Source: Allantophomopsis cytisporea (taxonomy: Eukaryota; Ascomycota; Leotiomycetes; Phacidiales; Phacidiaceae). From it: DNA of 64,000 nucleotides. The stretch lies in NCBI GenBank assembly GCA_024752435.1, contig CP103031.1, forward strand, positions 1,050,001 through 1,114,000, read 5' to 3'. Shown one piece after another: positions 23,132 to 33,347 of this stretch. The position numbers and the translations under genes are program-made. The notes beneath the pieces are model-generated. The model worked only from the letters and a program-made list of their open reading frames with translations, made no database searches and was not told where the DNA came from. Positions within the stretch are counted from its first letter, which is position 1. The number at the start of each line of letters is the position of its first letter.

Positions 23132-24443
23132 TCAGTCGTCTAAATCTCGCCCAAAATCTATCAATCTCAAACGTCTGGCATCCTTGGGGTGGAATTGTGC
23201 GACTTTAGATCTTACAAGGAATCTTGCGGCGGCCGATTCTCTTTCGAGGACTACATATGCGCCGGAGCCACCTCCTTCTGCTTCAGCCAAGTTGTTGAGT
23301 AACTGCTCGGTCAGATCTTTTATCTCCGCTGCAGCAGACCTCTTCTCATCCCATCCATCTTGCAGGCCCTCGCTGGCATCTTCCGGTCTTGAGCCCCATA
23401 TTTCATCGATACGGCGTTGTCGTCTGTCATTCGTGGTTTCGTTCTTGCGCTTCCTCTTCGGCTGGCTCCCGAAGCCATTTTCGAGCATATCCTGGTCGAT
23501 GTCCAGTACCTCCCCCACGACTGGACCGCCCAGCTCTTCTGCAGCGAGCATAGCGGCCAGATGTGTTTCCACGAAACTATTGAAAGCTTTCACCAGTCTA
23601 TTTGTTTCCCTATCGTATCGCGATTTCTTCTGCTGGACTTGGCGCACCATCTCCCTTGCGACCTGCTGCGAGGTTTTCTGAGACCTCTCGTCGATGTCGG
23701 TGTGCAGCGATTCTATTCTCTCTTCGAGCGCGGCGCGGATCAAACTTGCATGTTGTAGATCTGAGCGTTCCTTTTCCAAGCGCTTCTGCGCCTTCGCCAG
23801 CTCGGCATGGATGGTCGCAGTACATGTCCGCGCATCCTCGATGGTCTGGTGGGTGGCTCGGAGTGCAAGCAGGGCGGGCAAGGGCGATTCGGGCGCTGGC
23901 AGATATGGTTCTCTTGGCGTTGATTGTTTGTATACCTTTGTATATGTACGAAGTTGACGAAGGCGTCGGTCGTTTTCTTGGGCGGGTTCGGTGTTGATGG
24001 GATTGGAGGAGACTCGGAGCTGGAAGTACGGAACAAGGCGAGGTTAGCAAGATGTTATTTATTGTCTTTTTTGGGGGGGCGGGGTTCTTTATTGATATGT
24101 GATTTCTCTCTTCGCATCATTCCCTTCTTGGATTTTTGGTTCTCGTGTGCCTTGCCTATGAACACACTTGTGTCGTTTCTGTATACAGCTCTATAGACTT
24201 TCACACACCACATATGATTCGCATTGAAGAGATTCCGATGATGAAAGGGACAGAGACGTTGACTTCCCCACTCACCTTCTGTAATGCAGCGGTCTGCTCG
24301 GCCACTCGTGTACGCAGGTCCTGGAGCGTGCGATCAAGACGCGCTGCTTGGGCCCGGGCGGCGCGTGAAAGTGATACGTCGCGCGGGTCTTCCACGGTGG
24401 ATTGAGTGCGTTGGGTGGATGACTGGGTGTGAGTTGCCGCCAT
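23132..24443 (-). CDS. Coiled-coil protein, 351 aa, possibly kinetochore-related
   Basis: Exons on the minus strand 24443-24276 and 24019-23132, intron 256 nt (gtgagt...ccag). The N-terminal half is heptad-rich (A-A-R-L-D-R-T-L-Q-D-L, then R-L-E-K-E-R-S-D-L and L-E-E-R-I-E-S-L-H). A basic patch K-P-K-R-K-R-K-like (Q-P-K-R-K-R-K-N) near residue 240 could be a nuclear signal. The C-terminus, A-R-F-L-V-R-S-K-V-A-Q-F-H-P-K-D and L-R-L-I-D-F-G-R-D-L-D-D, looks like a conserved motif. The architecture resembles inner-kinetochore coiled-coil subunits such as CENP-K/Sim4, but I cannot confirm the family. It is convergent with the C6 regulator (206-bp spacer). Confidence 0.75.
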
Positions 24444-24576
24444 AGCCTTTCGAGGTGGAATCTATGTCGATGAATAATTTGGAAGGTTATCACAAGATGA
24501 GAATGAGGAGGGGTGGAGTTGGGTTTGAGGGGAATTCAATTGTGTGTATGTATTTGTGAGCTCGTAGGTGAAAGTA

Positions 24577-24603
24577 AGGTAGGTAGGTAGGTAGGTAGGT
24601 AGG
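24577..24603. repeat. (AGGT)n tetranucleotide repeat
   Basis: Six perfect AGGT units plus a partial one, just upstream of the coiled-coil gene (minus strand). Confidence 0.9.
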
Positions 24604-25047
24604 CATGTCAATTCACTCACTTCCGGGGTCAGCAGTGTCGGCGGAGCACGGAAGCTTTTCCTTGTTCCATTACCGGTATCAGTCTGGGGTAGACAGACAC
24701 ACATACAGAGACAGACAGACAGAGTGAGTACCTACATACTGCGTACATACATATGTACATACGCAGTACATGTATGCTAGCTACTGCGTAGAGTACCTTG
24801 CTGATTGCTTAATCGTTACATAAGATATGAAGTCAGGGCACTTTCCATTCAGATTCAGTTGTGAATAGATGCAGATGCAAATGCAGATGCACATAATTCA
24901 TTTGCATAAAAGATAAGAGCTGGAATGGATTGGGTTGGCTGGTATGATGTATGGGAGAGGGTCGGAGAGGTGCGCAGTACAAGTGCAAGTGCGAGTGGAA
25001 TGTGAAATATATTATATATGTATATATGTTCTTTATGGCATGTAGTC

Positions 25048-25074
<27 letters not shown>
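25048..25074. repeat. (TA)n dinucleotide repeat
   Basis: About thirteen perfect TA units between the divergent coiled-coil and KH genes. Confidence 0.9.
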
Positions 25075-25081
<7 letters not shown>

Positions 25082-25124
25082 TAATGACCAACAACCTGCT
25101 TTGTTCTTCACCGTCAATCCTTTC

Positions 25125-25156
25125 TTCCCTTCCCTTCCCTTCCCTTCCCTTCCCTT
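25125..25156. repeat. (CCTTC)n pentanucleotide repeat
   Basis: About six CCTTC units forming a pure pyrimidine tract between the coiled-coil and KH genes. Confidence 0.9.
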
Positions 25157-26231
25157 ACATTGCTCTACTTACTTTCCTTTTCACCCTGAACTCCGTAAAG
25201 TAAGATAGGTAGCTTTGGCTTGCTTACGACGTTACTCACGCTCTGTGACTGTTGACTTTCCCGTTCCCTTATTCTTGATGCTCCATGTCGAAGACCCCGA
25301 ATCCCTCATTCACCAGCTTTCTTCAGGAAGAAGCCTGAACTATTTATAAATCAACTCATTATCCACTTCCTTTCCAAAGAATATAACGCATGAGAAGTGT
25401 CTGTAGCTGTAACTAAAAGTCGTCTCACCTTCTGTCTTTCGCGACGGAAAAAGAGGAGACCAGAGATCTTCCCTCTGTGTTTGTTCCCCACAAGGAAAAA
25501 CAAAAACAAAAACAAAAACGGTAGAGTAGAGTCGAGCACTACTAGAGCACCAGAGCACCAGAGCACCAGACAAACAGACCAACAGACCAACAGAGAAACA
25601 GAGAAACTCCATTTGTGCCTGACATCACCACCACTAAGAAGGTAAGGCAAGGTAGTAAGCACCAAGGCAGAATATCTCCCTCACCAAAAAATAACAACAA
25701 CAACAACCACCAAGTCTGGGGGTCTCTGTCACATTCGTCCATCCACGCACGACACGACACCTTAACACGACGACGTCTACATCGTCTGTGCATCTGCATT
25801 TATCCCTCTCCCCTCCCCTCTCTCCATCACCTTCAGGAAATCATCATCACCATCATCGTCATCTGCATCTGCATCTGCATCTTCATCTTCCTCATCTTCA
25901 TCCTCTATATTAAATCCCACCTCTCAATAACACCCAGCATCAACAGTCATTCGACTCAATAATATACCTTGTCACCGGATCATACCGTCTCACGCTAACA
26001 ACTTACCCTTGCACCGCGTCTGGATAAGTAATAAGGTTTGGCATCAAGTTCCTGTACTTTTGCCCATCATCCTTTCCAAATCATTCGCCCAACTCTACAC
26101 ATAATCCCTCGCAATCCGCAATATAAACACCTTCGTACACCATCCCGTCCCCCCAGCTCACCTCCCCCTCCCCAATCTACAGCACCCTGTCGCCGCCACA
26201 GGATTGAAGTGGAAGAGGAAGAAGAATAACA

Positions 26232-26273
26232 GGAAGAAGAAGAAGAAGAAGAAGAAGAAGAAGAAGAAGAAGC
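26232..26273. repeat. (AAG)14-like repeat in the KH gene leader
   Basis: About fourteen AAG units, purine tract on the plus strand, roughly 370 bp before the KH start codon. On either strand it produces poly-Lys or poly-Ser/Leu frames that are not genes. Confidence 0.9.
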
Positions 26274-26639
26274 TCTTTTCGCAAAGAAAGGTCCTCTTCT
26301 CTCCACATCATACCAGCTCCCCACTTCTGATCAGGCTCAAGTTGTCGAGACACACATCCATACACTGCTCAACAGCTCCCCTCAACCCCATCCCGACCTC
26401 CAATTCCTTCTGTACTCAGCAACCCCTTCCAGCTTCACCACATCTCTTCACACCCCTCTCCGATCTCCAAGCACCAGCACGTTTTCCTTCGAAAAATTCT
26501 GGTGTATTTAGAGAAAACAGAAAGAAAGAAAAGAAAGGATCAATACAAACAAAAACATTTCAGCGACTATCTGTGCCGCCCTGCTCCCCTTCAGCTTGAC
26601 ATAGAGAAGTGTCTCAATTAACTTACAGCTACCGCAAAA

Positions 26640-28134
26640 ATGTCAGCATCCCCGGTCCACAACTCAGCAAAACGTCCTCTCGAGGACCCTTCCTCTCCCT
26701 CCGGCCCCAGCGATCAACCCGATGCGAAGCGCCCAGCTCTCGACAAGACAGTCAAGGGTGAAGAGTCTGAGGAAAAACCCACCGTCGCCGATGGTGTTGC
26801 AACCCTTGCCGTATCCAATGGAGAAGTCGAGGACAATGGAGTCAAGGATGCACAAGGAGATACCGAGGTCGCAGATGCACAGCCGATCGAGACCACTTCC
26901 TCTTCTCGCGGAACCCATGATGGTGCAGCCAGCAACATTCCTCGAGATGAGTCGCGTTGGATTCACATTCGTGCCGTCATTTCCAGCGCCGAGGCTGCGA
27001 CTGTCATTGGCAAGGGAGGAGAGAACGTCTCAATCATTCGCAAGATGAGTGGTTCCAAGTGCACCGTCAGTGACTATCAGAGGGGTGCAGTAGAGAGAAT
27101 TCTGACTGTGAGCGGCTCAGTTGATGGCGTTGCAAAGGTAAGCAAAGCGCTTTATTGGAGATCAACTTGCCATTCGAGTACTGACGTGTCTACCAGGCTT
27201 TTGGTCTCATCATTCGTACTCTGAATGAGGAATCTCTCGAGGCGGCATCAACCACCACCTCCAAGCCCCACCCCCTCCGTCTTCTCGTCCCTCATATCCT
27301 GACCGGCGCAATCATCGGCAAGGGTGGAGCAAGAATCAAGGAAATTCAAGAAGCTTCCGGGGCTCGTCTTAATGCTTCTGACAGCTGCCTTCCTCTCTCA
27401 ACAGAGCGTACCTTGGTCGTTCTTGGAGTCGCTGATGCTGTCCACATCGCCGCCTACTATGTTGGTAGCACTCTTATGGAGCAATACACGGAACGATTTG
27501 GCGGCCCTTCTGCATCTGCCTACGCTACCCGCAGCGGTGGTCCAGCTGGCGTTGTCCCTGGTGGAATTCAAGTCGTTCCATATGTTCCCCAAGCAGCCGG
27601 AGGTTCCTTTGGTGATCCCCGCAATGTCGCTCGTCGTGCTCCTAGAGCCCAGCCAACCCCGGGTAATGCTTACGGAACTCCATACCAAGCTCAAGCCGGT
27701 GCTGCCCAGCCTCAAGCCGCTGCAGCATATGGCCAGGCGACGCCTGTAGCTGGTTATGGTGGCGTTGGACCTCAGCAACCTGGACAGGCACCACAGGCCG
27801 GACATGCAGGACCGGCAGCTCAGCCAATGCAGGGCATGGTACCGGGACAACCACTTACTCAGCAGATCTATATCCCCAACGATATGGTGGGAGCCATCAT
27901 CGGTAAGGGAGGAGCGAAGATCAATGAGATCAGACAATTGAGTGGATCTGTCATTAAGATCAATGAACCTCAGGATAACAGCAATGAGCGCTTGGTCACT
28001 ATTACTGGTACGGCCGAGTGCAACCAAATGGCATTGTACATGCTCTACTCTCGTCTTGGTAAGTTCCTCGATACAGTCTGCTTCTTGATTTGTAGCTAAC
28101 CTTGGAAACAGAGAGTGAGAAACATCGCATGTAA
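26640..28134 (+). CDS. Three-KH-domain poly(C)-binding-type RNA-binding protein (Rnc1/Pbp2/hnRNP K-like), 460 aa
   Basis: Exons 26640-27137, 27197-28058 and 28112-28134. Three KH domains each carry the G-x-x-G loop within I-G-K-G-G: KH1 at about residues 105-170 (T-V-I-G-K-G-G-E-N), KH2 about 190-255 (A-I-I-G-K-G-G-A-R-I-K-E-I-Q) and KH3 about 387-455 (A-I-I-G-K-G-G-A-K-I-N-E-I-R). A Gln, Ala, Gly and Pro rich linker separates KH2 and KH3. The N-terminus is acidic and disordered. The spacing is that of fission yeast Rnc1 and yeast Pbp2/Hek2, which bind C-rich mRNA elements and control stability or localisation. The last exon is only 23 nt and adds E-S-E-K-H-R-M. Function in this organism is inferred from the family. 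Confidence 0.92.
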
Positions 28135-28780
28135 AGCGCAAATGGATCTTTCCCATGGTGTTGATGACATAGCCATCTGCAAATACATGAAGCGCATGTC
28201 GGACGACTTGACAAAACTCAGTTCCATATAAATAGCTTCCTTCTCCTTTCATTCCTTTCAACCGGCAGGGAAAATACTGGCGTTAGGTTTTGCCTTACTT
28301 CTTCTTGCTCTTTGCCTTCTATATATCTCTGATTCACTGCTCAAATATCAGGTTGTGGTGGCCGCTTTCTGAAGAACCGGTTGGTTGGCAAAGCTGGTTT
28401 GGACTTCGGACCGGCTCTCGGGGATGATTTTGGTAGTGGATTGGATTGGATTGTCACATAGCCAACTGAACAGATTATTCCTGGATACTGCCGTTAATCG
28501 TGAGATTTGTTCCGAGGTGACTCTATAGCTCACCTGCCCTTGTGCTTATGACTTTGGGGTGGTAGGAGTACACTGAGGTTTGTTGTGTGTTACTTTGAAA
28601 TAATGGAGAACGAGAAAGCTCGGTATAGTACTCTTTATGAATACAAGGGAGCAGTCTACCGAATATTTCACGATATGTACATTGTTTTGGAGCCCTCATG
28701 AAGCGAGACTGTATCTGAAGAAGAGTTGCAATTATAGAAGCTAGCTGAAAGTGCCTTTCCAAATCCACTTTCTATCACCA
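28135..28780. other. Convergent 3' intergenic spacer
   Basis: Holds the 3' ends of the KH gene and of the minus-strand peptidase gene. No coding or RNA features seen. Confidence 0.45.
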
Positions 28781-30467
28781 CTAATCAATAGAATCATCCC
28801 TCAACTCAAACAACTGATGTAACACGTCATCCGTCTTGCTCCTCACTGCATCATGATAATGTATGTTTGTAATCCACTGCTGACACCCTTTCACCTTCTT
28901 TGCAGTCTCTTGCGCCAGCGCAAAGTCCACGTACAAATCTTCGGTATAAGTAGCCGCATAAACTGGAACCTCATTTCTCGCCAACTGCCACTCATCATAC
29001 AAACGCGGCCAGCCTTCGTACTCAGCCAGTATCTTAGCTGCATCCTTGACCTTCCTGAGCTCGGGGTAAACATCGAACATGAAAGGAAAGATCATCTCTC
29101 CCGAAAAGAACAGTGGGTGCCTCCGAATCTCGTCCATGTTCACGTGCTCAGACAACCACTGGAACTCTGGAAGCGCGAGACCTGCGCGCTCGGCCGCCCA
29201 GTTGGACGCCTTGCCCTCACAGTAGATGGACTCGTGCAGGATGGCGTAGATGATGTTGTCGTCGAGCGCAAATGTCTCTTCGAGAGCCGCGAGTGTAGGT
29301 CTCGTGATGAAATCGAATTGCTCGAGATCGGATCGCATTCGCAAGACGAGGTTGTGCACACTGTCGATGCCCCCGTGAGTCCCAAACGCTAGACCTGCGC
29401 ACAGGAAGCGCCGTACTGTTAGATTGCCACCGCCCGGGAGGGCGAGCCCGCCCTTTGATGACTTGATGTAGAAGGCTAGCTTGTGAATGGTTTCGATGTC
29501 TTCGGGATATTTTGTGTAATAGGCTTGGTTGCGCTTCTTGACTTGCTCGAAGGTTGCCCGGTAGACATCATCTGCGGTCTTGCCGATGGGGGCGAGACCG
29601 CCCGTGAGGAATACCTCACGCAATCCCTGGTAGGCCTGTGAAAGATATGTAAGTGCGCAGAATCCGCCAAAGCTCTGGCCGAAGATGGTCCATTTCTTGA
29701 GATGTTCGGGGTAGTCTGCTGTCAGCGTCTTCCGGACAGCTTCACAGTCCTTGACGATATTGTCTGCACGGAACAGCTTTAGATAATCGGCCTGCTTCTG
29801 AGCATCGCCTTGCAGAGCAAGTGTGGCCGCAGTGATAGGAGAGCTTAGACCAGTGCCTCGCTGGTCAAGATAGAGTAGTTGATATCCTCTGTCAAGGACA
29901 GTATTGGTAATCGGAAAATCCTGTGGAGGTCGACAGCCAAATCCTGGTCCGCCTTGAAGATATACGAACCAAGGCTTCTGAATACCCTTATCCGTCTCGT
30001 CACTAGGATCTGGTGCTGCTGGACGTTCGTGCTTGATGACACTGCGGGCGAAAAGCCGCAGTGTTCCTAAAGAAGGGTTTGCATAGTCTTTGGGCACCTC
30101 AAAGAACAGTTCTGAGACTTTGAATTTGCCTGATAAAGTGTGAGTATGTAATTGGATCATGATAATGGGAACTTGAAAAACATGAGTAGAACGGACGTTA
30201 ATCATCTCTGGTATTTGCATATGAATGTTTTGGTGCACCAGTGCCCTCAATTCTCAGATTATATCAATCATTGGGCAAATAATGACATGACTCAAAACAT
30301 GCAGACTTGCGAATTCTAAGAGTTTCTCAATACAAGAGGAGGATCTGGCTTTCACGCATGTATGTAAATACATTCCCACAAGAGTGGGGAAGATATATGA
30401 TTATACAAAAGGCTGGCCTACCAGGGATGAGATGTGACTTTGACTCAATCAATTTCGCAAGAGCCAT
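28781..30467 (-). CDS. Proline iminopeptidase-like alpha/beta hydrolase (S33), 464 aa
   Basis: Exon 1 30467-30422 and exon 2 30129-28781 on the minus strand, joined across a 292-nt intron (gtaggc...cag). The join gives L-I-P-G-K-F-K-V-S-E-L-F-F-E-V-P, the expected N-terminal pattern; without exon 1 the frame would start at a less convincing Met inside the intron. The oxyanion motif Q-G-G-P-G is at 74-78, D-Q-R-G-T-G at 104-109 and the nucleophile elbow G-Q-S-F-G-G at 166-171 (Ser168). A helical cap follows, and the final part contains the H-Y-H-D-A region that should carry the catalytic His. These enzymes remove N-terminal proline from peptides. No signal peptide, so probably cytosolic. Divergent from KEL3. 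Confidence 0.88.
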
Positions 30468-31109
30468 CCTGATCAGTGTATCGATTGACGACTGTTATGC
30501 GGCCAAGGGAGTCAGGCAAAAAAGGCTTTGGTAATAGAATGTAGAAATGAATGCATGTTGTTACTGGGGCGAAGCGGAAGGCGCCAACTACCCTCAAAAT
30601 TGGCGATGTCACGGTCGATATCGGCAATTTGTCTGGCGAAGTTTTTGCTGACACAGCTCTAAAGCAGATATTCTTAACAACCAAGGTACGTGGATACGAC
30701 TATCTCTTTATCTTACAATCTCCCTTGTCTTTGCCCATATCCTGGTATGAGATGATCTACTTTGGGTATCGTTTGTTGGCGTGAGAACTAGAGATGTATG
30801 TCGAGTTTTACATGGCTCTTTCTACTTCATTATAGTCTTTTAGCTTTGGCCAGCCCAAAGACTATGTAGGAGAACATATGTTCATTTATTTGAGCCCCTG
30901 ATATGGACGGAAGCACACCCGCAGAGCTTGAGCTTGATCATTTCTTTCAAATGACAGCATAAGTCCATCTGTAAACGGTATATCACGTGATAACCGAAAA
31001 ATTGCTCCCTTACAGCATCTGCATAAATGATCAATCAGGATGCCTTGTGAGGGGAAAGACCTTTACTGACCTTGTGTTAGACTATTGTTCTTGGCTTGGG
31101 CTCTGAACC
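30468..31109. promoter_or_regulatory. Divergent promoter region, iminopeptidase / KEL3
   Basis: 642 bp between two divergent start codons. A small plus-strand frame at 30551-30784 is open but shows no protein-like motif. No specific regulatory site is assigned. Confidence 0.4.
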
Positions 31110-33158
31110 ATGGCAGGAAAAAAGAAGAGCGAGGGCAAGAAAGCGAAGGCTGCGGAGAAGAAGCAAAAGGCAGAGAAGAAAGGCGAAAAGAAAGAAAAGA
31201 TCAAGAAATCGAAGGATGTTGACAGTGATGCTGAAGACGTTGATCTTGACGCAGTCCTCGCAGAGTATGCACGGAAACAAGAGCAATTCCTTAAGGTCAC
31301 TGAGTCTGTCTGTGAGCCTCCATCGTCCCGTTCTTCAGCTACCTTGATTGCCTCTCCAGCCAACGACAATGAACTATTCCTGTTTGGTGGAGAGTTCTTC
31401 AATGGGGCTACTGCACAGTTCTATAATGATCTGTGCATATACCAGATCAACAGGGATGAATGGCGAGTTGTGACTTCTCCCAACACACCTACTCCACGAT
31501 CTGGTCATGCCTGGTGTAGAGGTGGCAACTCAGGAGGCATTTACCTTTTTGGTGGCGAGTTTTCATCTCCAAAGCAGGGTACTTTCATGCACATGAACGA
31601 TTTTTGGCATCTCGATCCATCTACACGCGAATGGGAACGGATTGAGACGAAGGGCAAAGGACCACCAGCCAGAAGTGGACACAGAATGACCTATTATAAA
31701 AACTACGTTATTCTTTTCGGGGGTTTCCAGGATACCTCTCAGCAGACAAAGTACTTGCAAGATTTGTGGCTCTACGATACTGCAAACTATGTATGGCACA
31801 ACCCACCTCTCCCTCCGGTTTCACCAAAGCCAGATGCACGCTCTTCATTCACCTTCTTGCCTCATGAGAATGGTGCAATGCTTTTTGGTGGATATTCTCG
31901 TGTCAAAGCCACTATCACTGGAAAGCAGATGAAAGGGGGTGGACAGGCACAGCGGAATGTACTCAAGCCAATGGTTCATCAGGACTGCTTTGCTCTCAAG
32001 ATTACTCAACCCACCGCGGATGCACCGGCAAATTCCCCACCTACAATACGTTGGGAGCGACGAAAGAAGCCAGCCAACGCTCCGGACCCACCTCGAGCTG
32101 GTGCGACCATGGCCTACCATAAGGGACGTGGCATTGCGTTTGGAGGTGTAGTGGATGTGGAGGAAAGTGAAGAAGCCATTGATTCCGAATTCTTCGACAC
32201 TCTGTCGACCTGGAACATTGACAGAAACAGAGTCTTTCCTACTACACTCCGCAAACCTCGCGCTGCAAATAACAAAAGACCAACAGGAAATGAGCGTGGT
32301 GGCCGAAGAGGCAGGGGCCAGGCAAACGAGGAAGAGCTCCTCAGAAATTTAGCTGCTCTGGAGACTGGAAAGTCACTTGCCGATGCAGATTCAATGCAAT
32401 TGGATAAGCCAAAGGAGGAGGAAGAATCACCTGAAAGGCCAGCAAAACCTATGAGTATGGAGTTGCCACATCGTAGATTCAATGCACAGCTCGCTGTCCA
32501 GGATGACGTACTCTACATATATGGAGGTACCTTCGAGAAGGGTGACCAAGAGATCACTTTCAATGATATGTATGCTGTGGATCTGGTCAAGCTTGATGGA
32601 GTGAAGGAGATCTTCCACCGCGAGCCAGAGAACTGGCAAGGCAGTGACGATGAGGATAGCGAAGATGACGATGAAGAAGACGATGAGGATGACGATGAAG
32701 AAGATGAAGAGGGTGATGTCAGCATGGTGGACGCAAAGCCAATCCGTCAAGAAAGTGACCGCAAATTCAAACGCAAGGCTAAAGAACCCTCCGCCGAAGA
32801 GAGTGAAGCTACAGTACAGCCCGCTATCGAGGAGGAAGAGACAGAGGCTGCTTCACCAGATGATTCTCTTCCTCACCCGAGACCATTTGAGACCCGCAGA
32901 GACTTCTTCCAGCGCACATCCCATGAGTGGCAAGAGCTTCTCATGCAGAGTCTTCGCTGGAAGGGTATCCAACCTGAGACGCTGGCTGTTAAGGAGATCA
33001 AGACGAAAGCATTTGAGATGAGCGAAGAGAAATGGTGGGATTGCAGAGAGGAGATTACTGCTCTGGAAGACGAGCAGGAAGCTGCTGGTGTTGGTGAAGT
33101 GGTTGCACTTGCCGATAGGGGTGATGCAGGTACTGGCGGAGCTGGTCGTAGAAGGTAG
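31110..33158 (+). CDS. kel3: Kelch-repeat protein KEL3 (KLHDC4-like) with DUF4110, 682 aa
   Basis: Intronless frame. A Lys/Glu-rich N-terminus (residues 1-40) precedes D-L-D-A-V-L-A-E-Y. Kelch blades follow, each with a di-Gly turn: L-F-L-F-G-G-E, Y-L-F-G-G-E, V-I-L-F-G-G-F, M-L-F-G-G-Y, I-A-F-G-G-V and L-Y-I-Y-G-G-T, with the expected downstream Tyr and Trp. A very acidic run (about 510-540) separates the propeller from the C-terminal DUF4110 segment (about 590-660, with H-E-W-Q-E-L-L and E-K-W-W-D-C-R-E-E-I). This is the organisation of yeast Kel3 and animal KLHDC4, whose molecular role is poorly defined. Identification by architecture is solid. Confidence 0.92.
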   Translation: MAGKKKSEGKKAKAAEKKQKAEKKGEKKEKIKKSKDVDSDAEDVDLDAVLAEYARKQEQFLKVTESVCEPPSSRSSATLIASPANDNELFLFGGEFFNGATAQFYNDLCIYQINRDEWRVVTSPNTPTPRSGHAWCRGGNSGGIYLFGGEFSSPKQGTFMHMNDFWHLDPSTREWERIETKGKGPPARSGHRMTYYKNYVILFGGFQDTSQQTKYLQDLWLYDTANYVWHNPPLPPVSPKPDARSSFTFLPHENGAMLFGGYSRVKATITGKQMKGGGQAQRNVLKPMVHQDCFALKITQPTADAPANSPPTIRWERRKKPANAPDPPRAGATMAYHKGRGIAFGGVVDVEESEEAIDSEFFDTLSTWNIDRNRVFPTTLRKPRAANNKRPTGNERGGRRGRGQANEEELLRNLAALETGKSLADADSMQLDKPKEEEESPERPAKPMSMELPHRRFNAQLAVQDDVLYIYGGTFEKGDQEITFNDMYAVDLVKLDGVKEIFHREPENWQGSDDEDSEDDDEEDDEDDDEEDEEGDVSMVDAKPIRQESDRKFKRKAKEPSAEESEATVQPAIEEEETEAASPDDSLPHPRPFETRRDFFQRTSHEWQELLMQSLRWKGIQPETLAVKEIKTKAFEMSEEKWWDCREEITALEDEQEAAGVGEVVALADRGDAGTGGAGRRR

Positions 33159-33347
33159 CGCGTTGATTAAGTATAAAAATAAAAGCGTTCATTCACATAT
33201 ATTTAACTACACAAACTGGTGTTTGGTTATACATTGTTTGATTATCAAGAACGATTTTCGTTGCTTTGGAGAAGTCTTCCGCAAAAGCCAAAAAAATACC
33301 ATGAAACACCCTTAAGTCAAAAAAAGTAATCTCCGTACGCCCTGACT

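Larger units (their letters stand above)
24444..26639. promoter_or_regulatory. Divergent intergenic region and long repeat-rich leader of the KH gene
   Basis: 2.2 kb between divergent genes, full of simple repeats: (AGGT)n 24577-24603, GACA-type 24692-24724, (TA)n 25048-25074, (CCTTC)n 25125-25156, AAAAAC units 25496-25519, CAGAGCAC/CAACAGAC units about 25547-25605, GCATCT units about 25861-25880 and (AAG)n 26232-26273. From about 25700 the plus strand is strongly pyrimidine-rich, so transcription of the KH gene probably starts several hundred bases before its ATG. Confidence 0.5.

Noticed and set aside
23121..23681. 186-codon plus-strand frame opposite the coiled-coil gene
   Set aside because: Mirror of a heptad-rich coding exon; no independent evidence.
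24704..26640. Poly-Lys and poly-Ser frames around 26204-26600 and similar
   Set aside because: Produced by the (AAG)n and other simple repeats in the KH-gene leader.
27398..28261. 287-codon minus-strand frame opposite the KH gene
   Set aside because: Antisense to exons carrying three clear KH domains, with no protein-like domain of its own.
30551..30784. Plus-strand 77-codon frame between iminopeptidase and KEL3
   Set aside because: It lies largely upstream of both divergent genes, has no recognisable domain and no support from splice sites.
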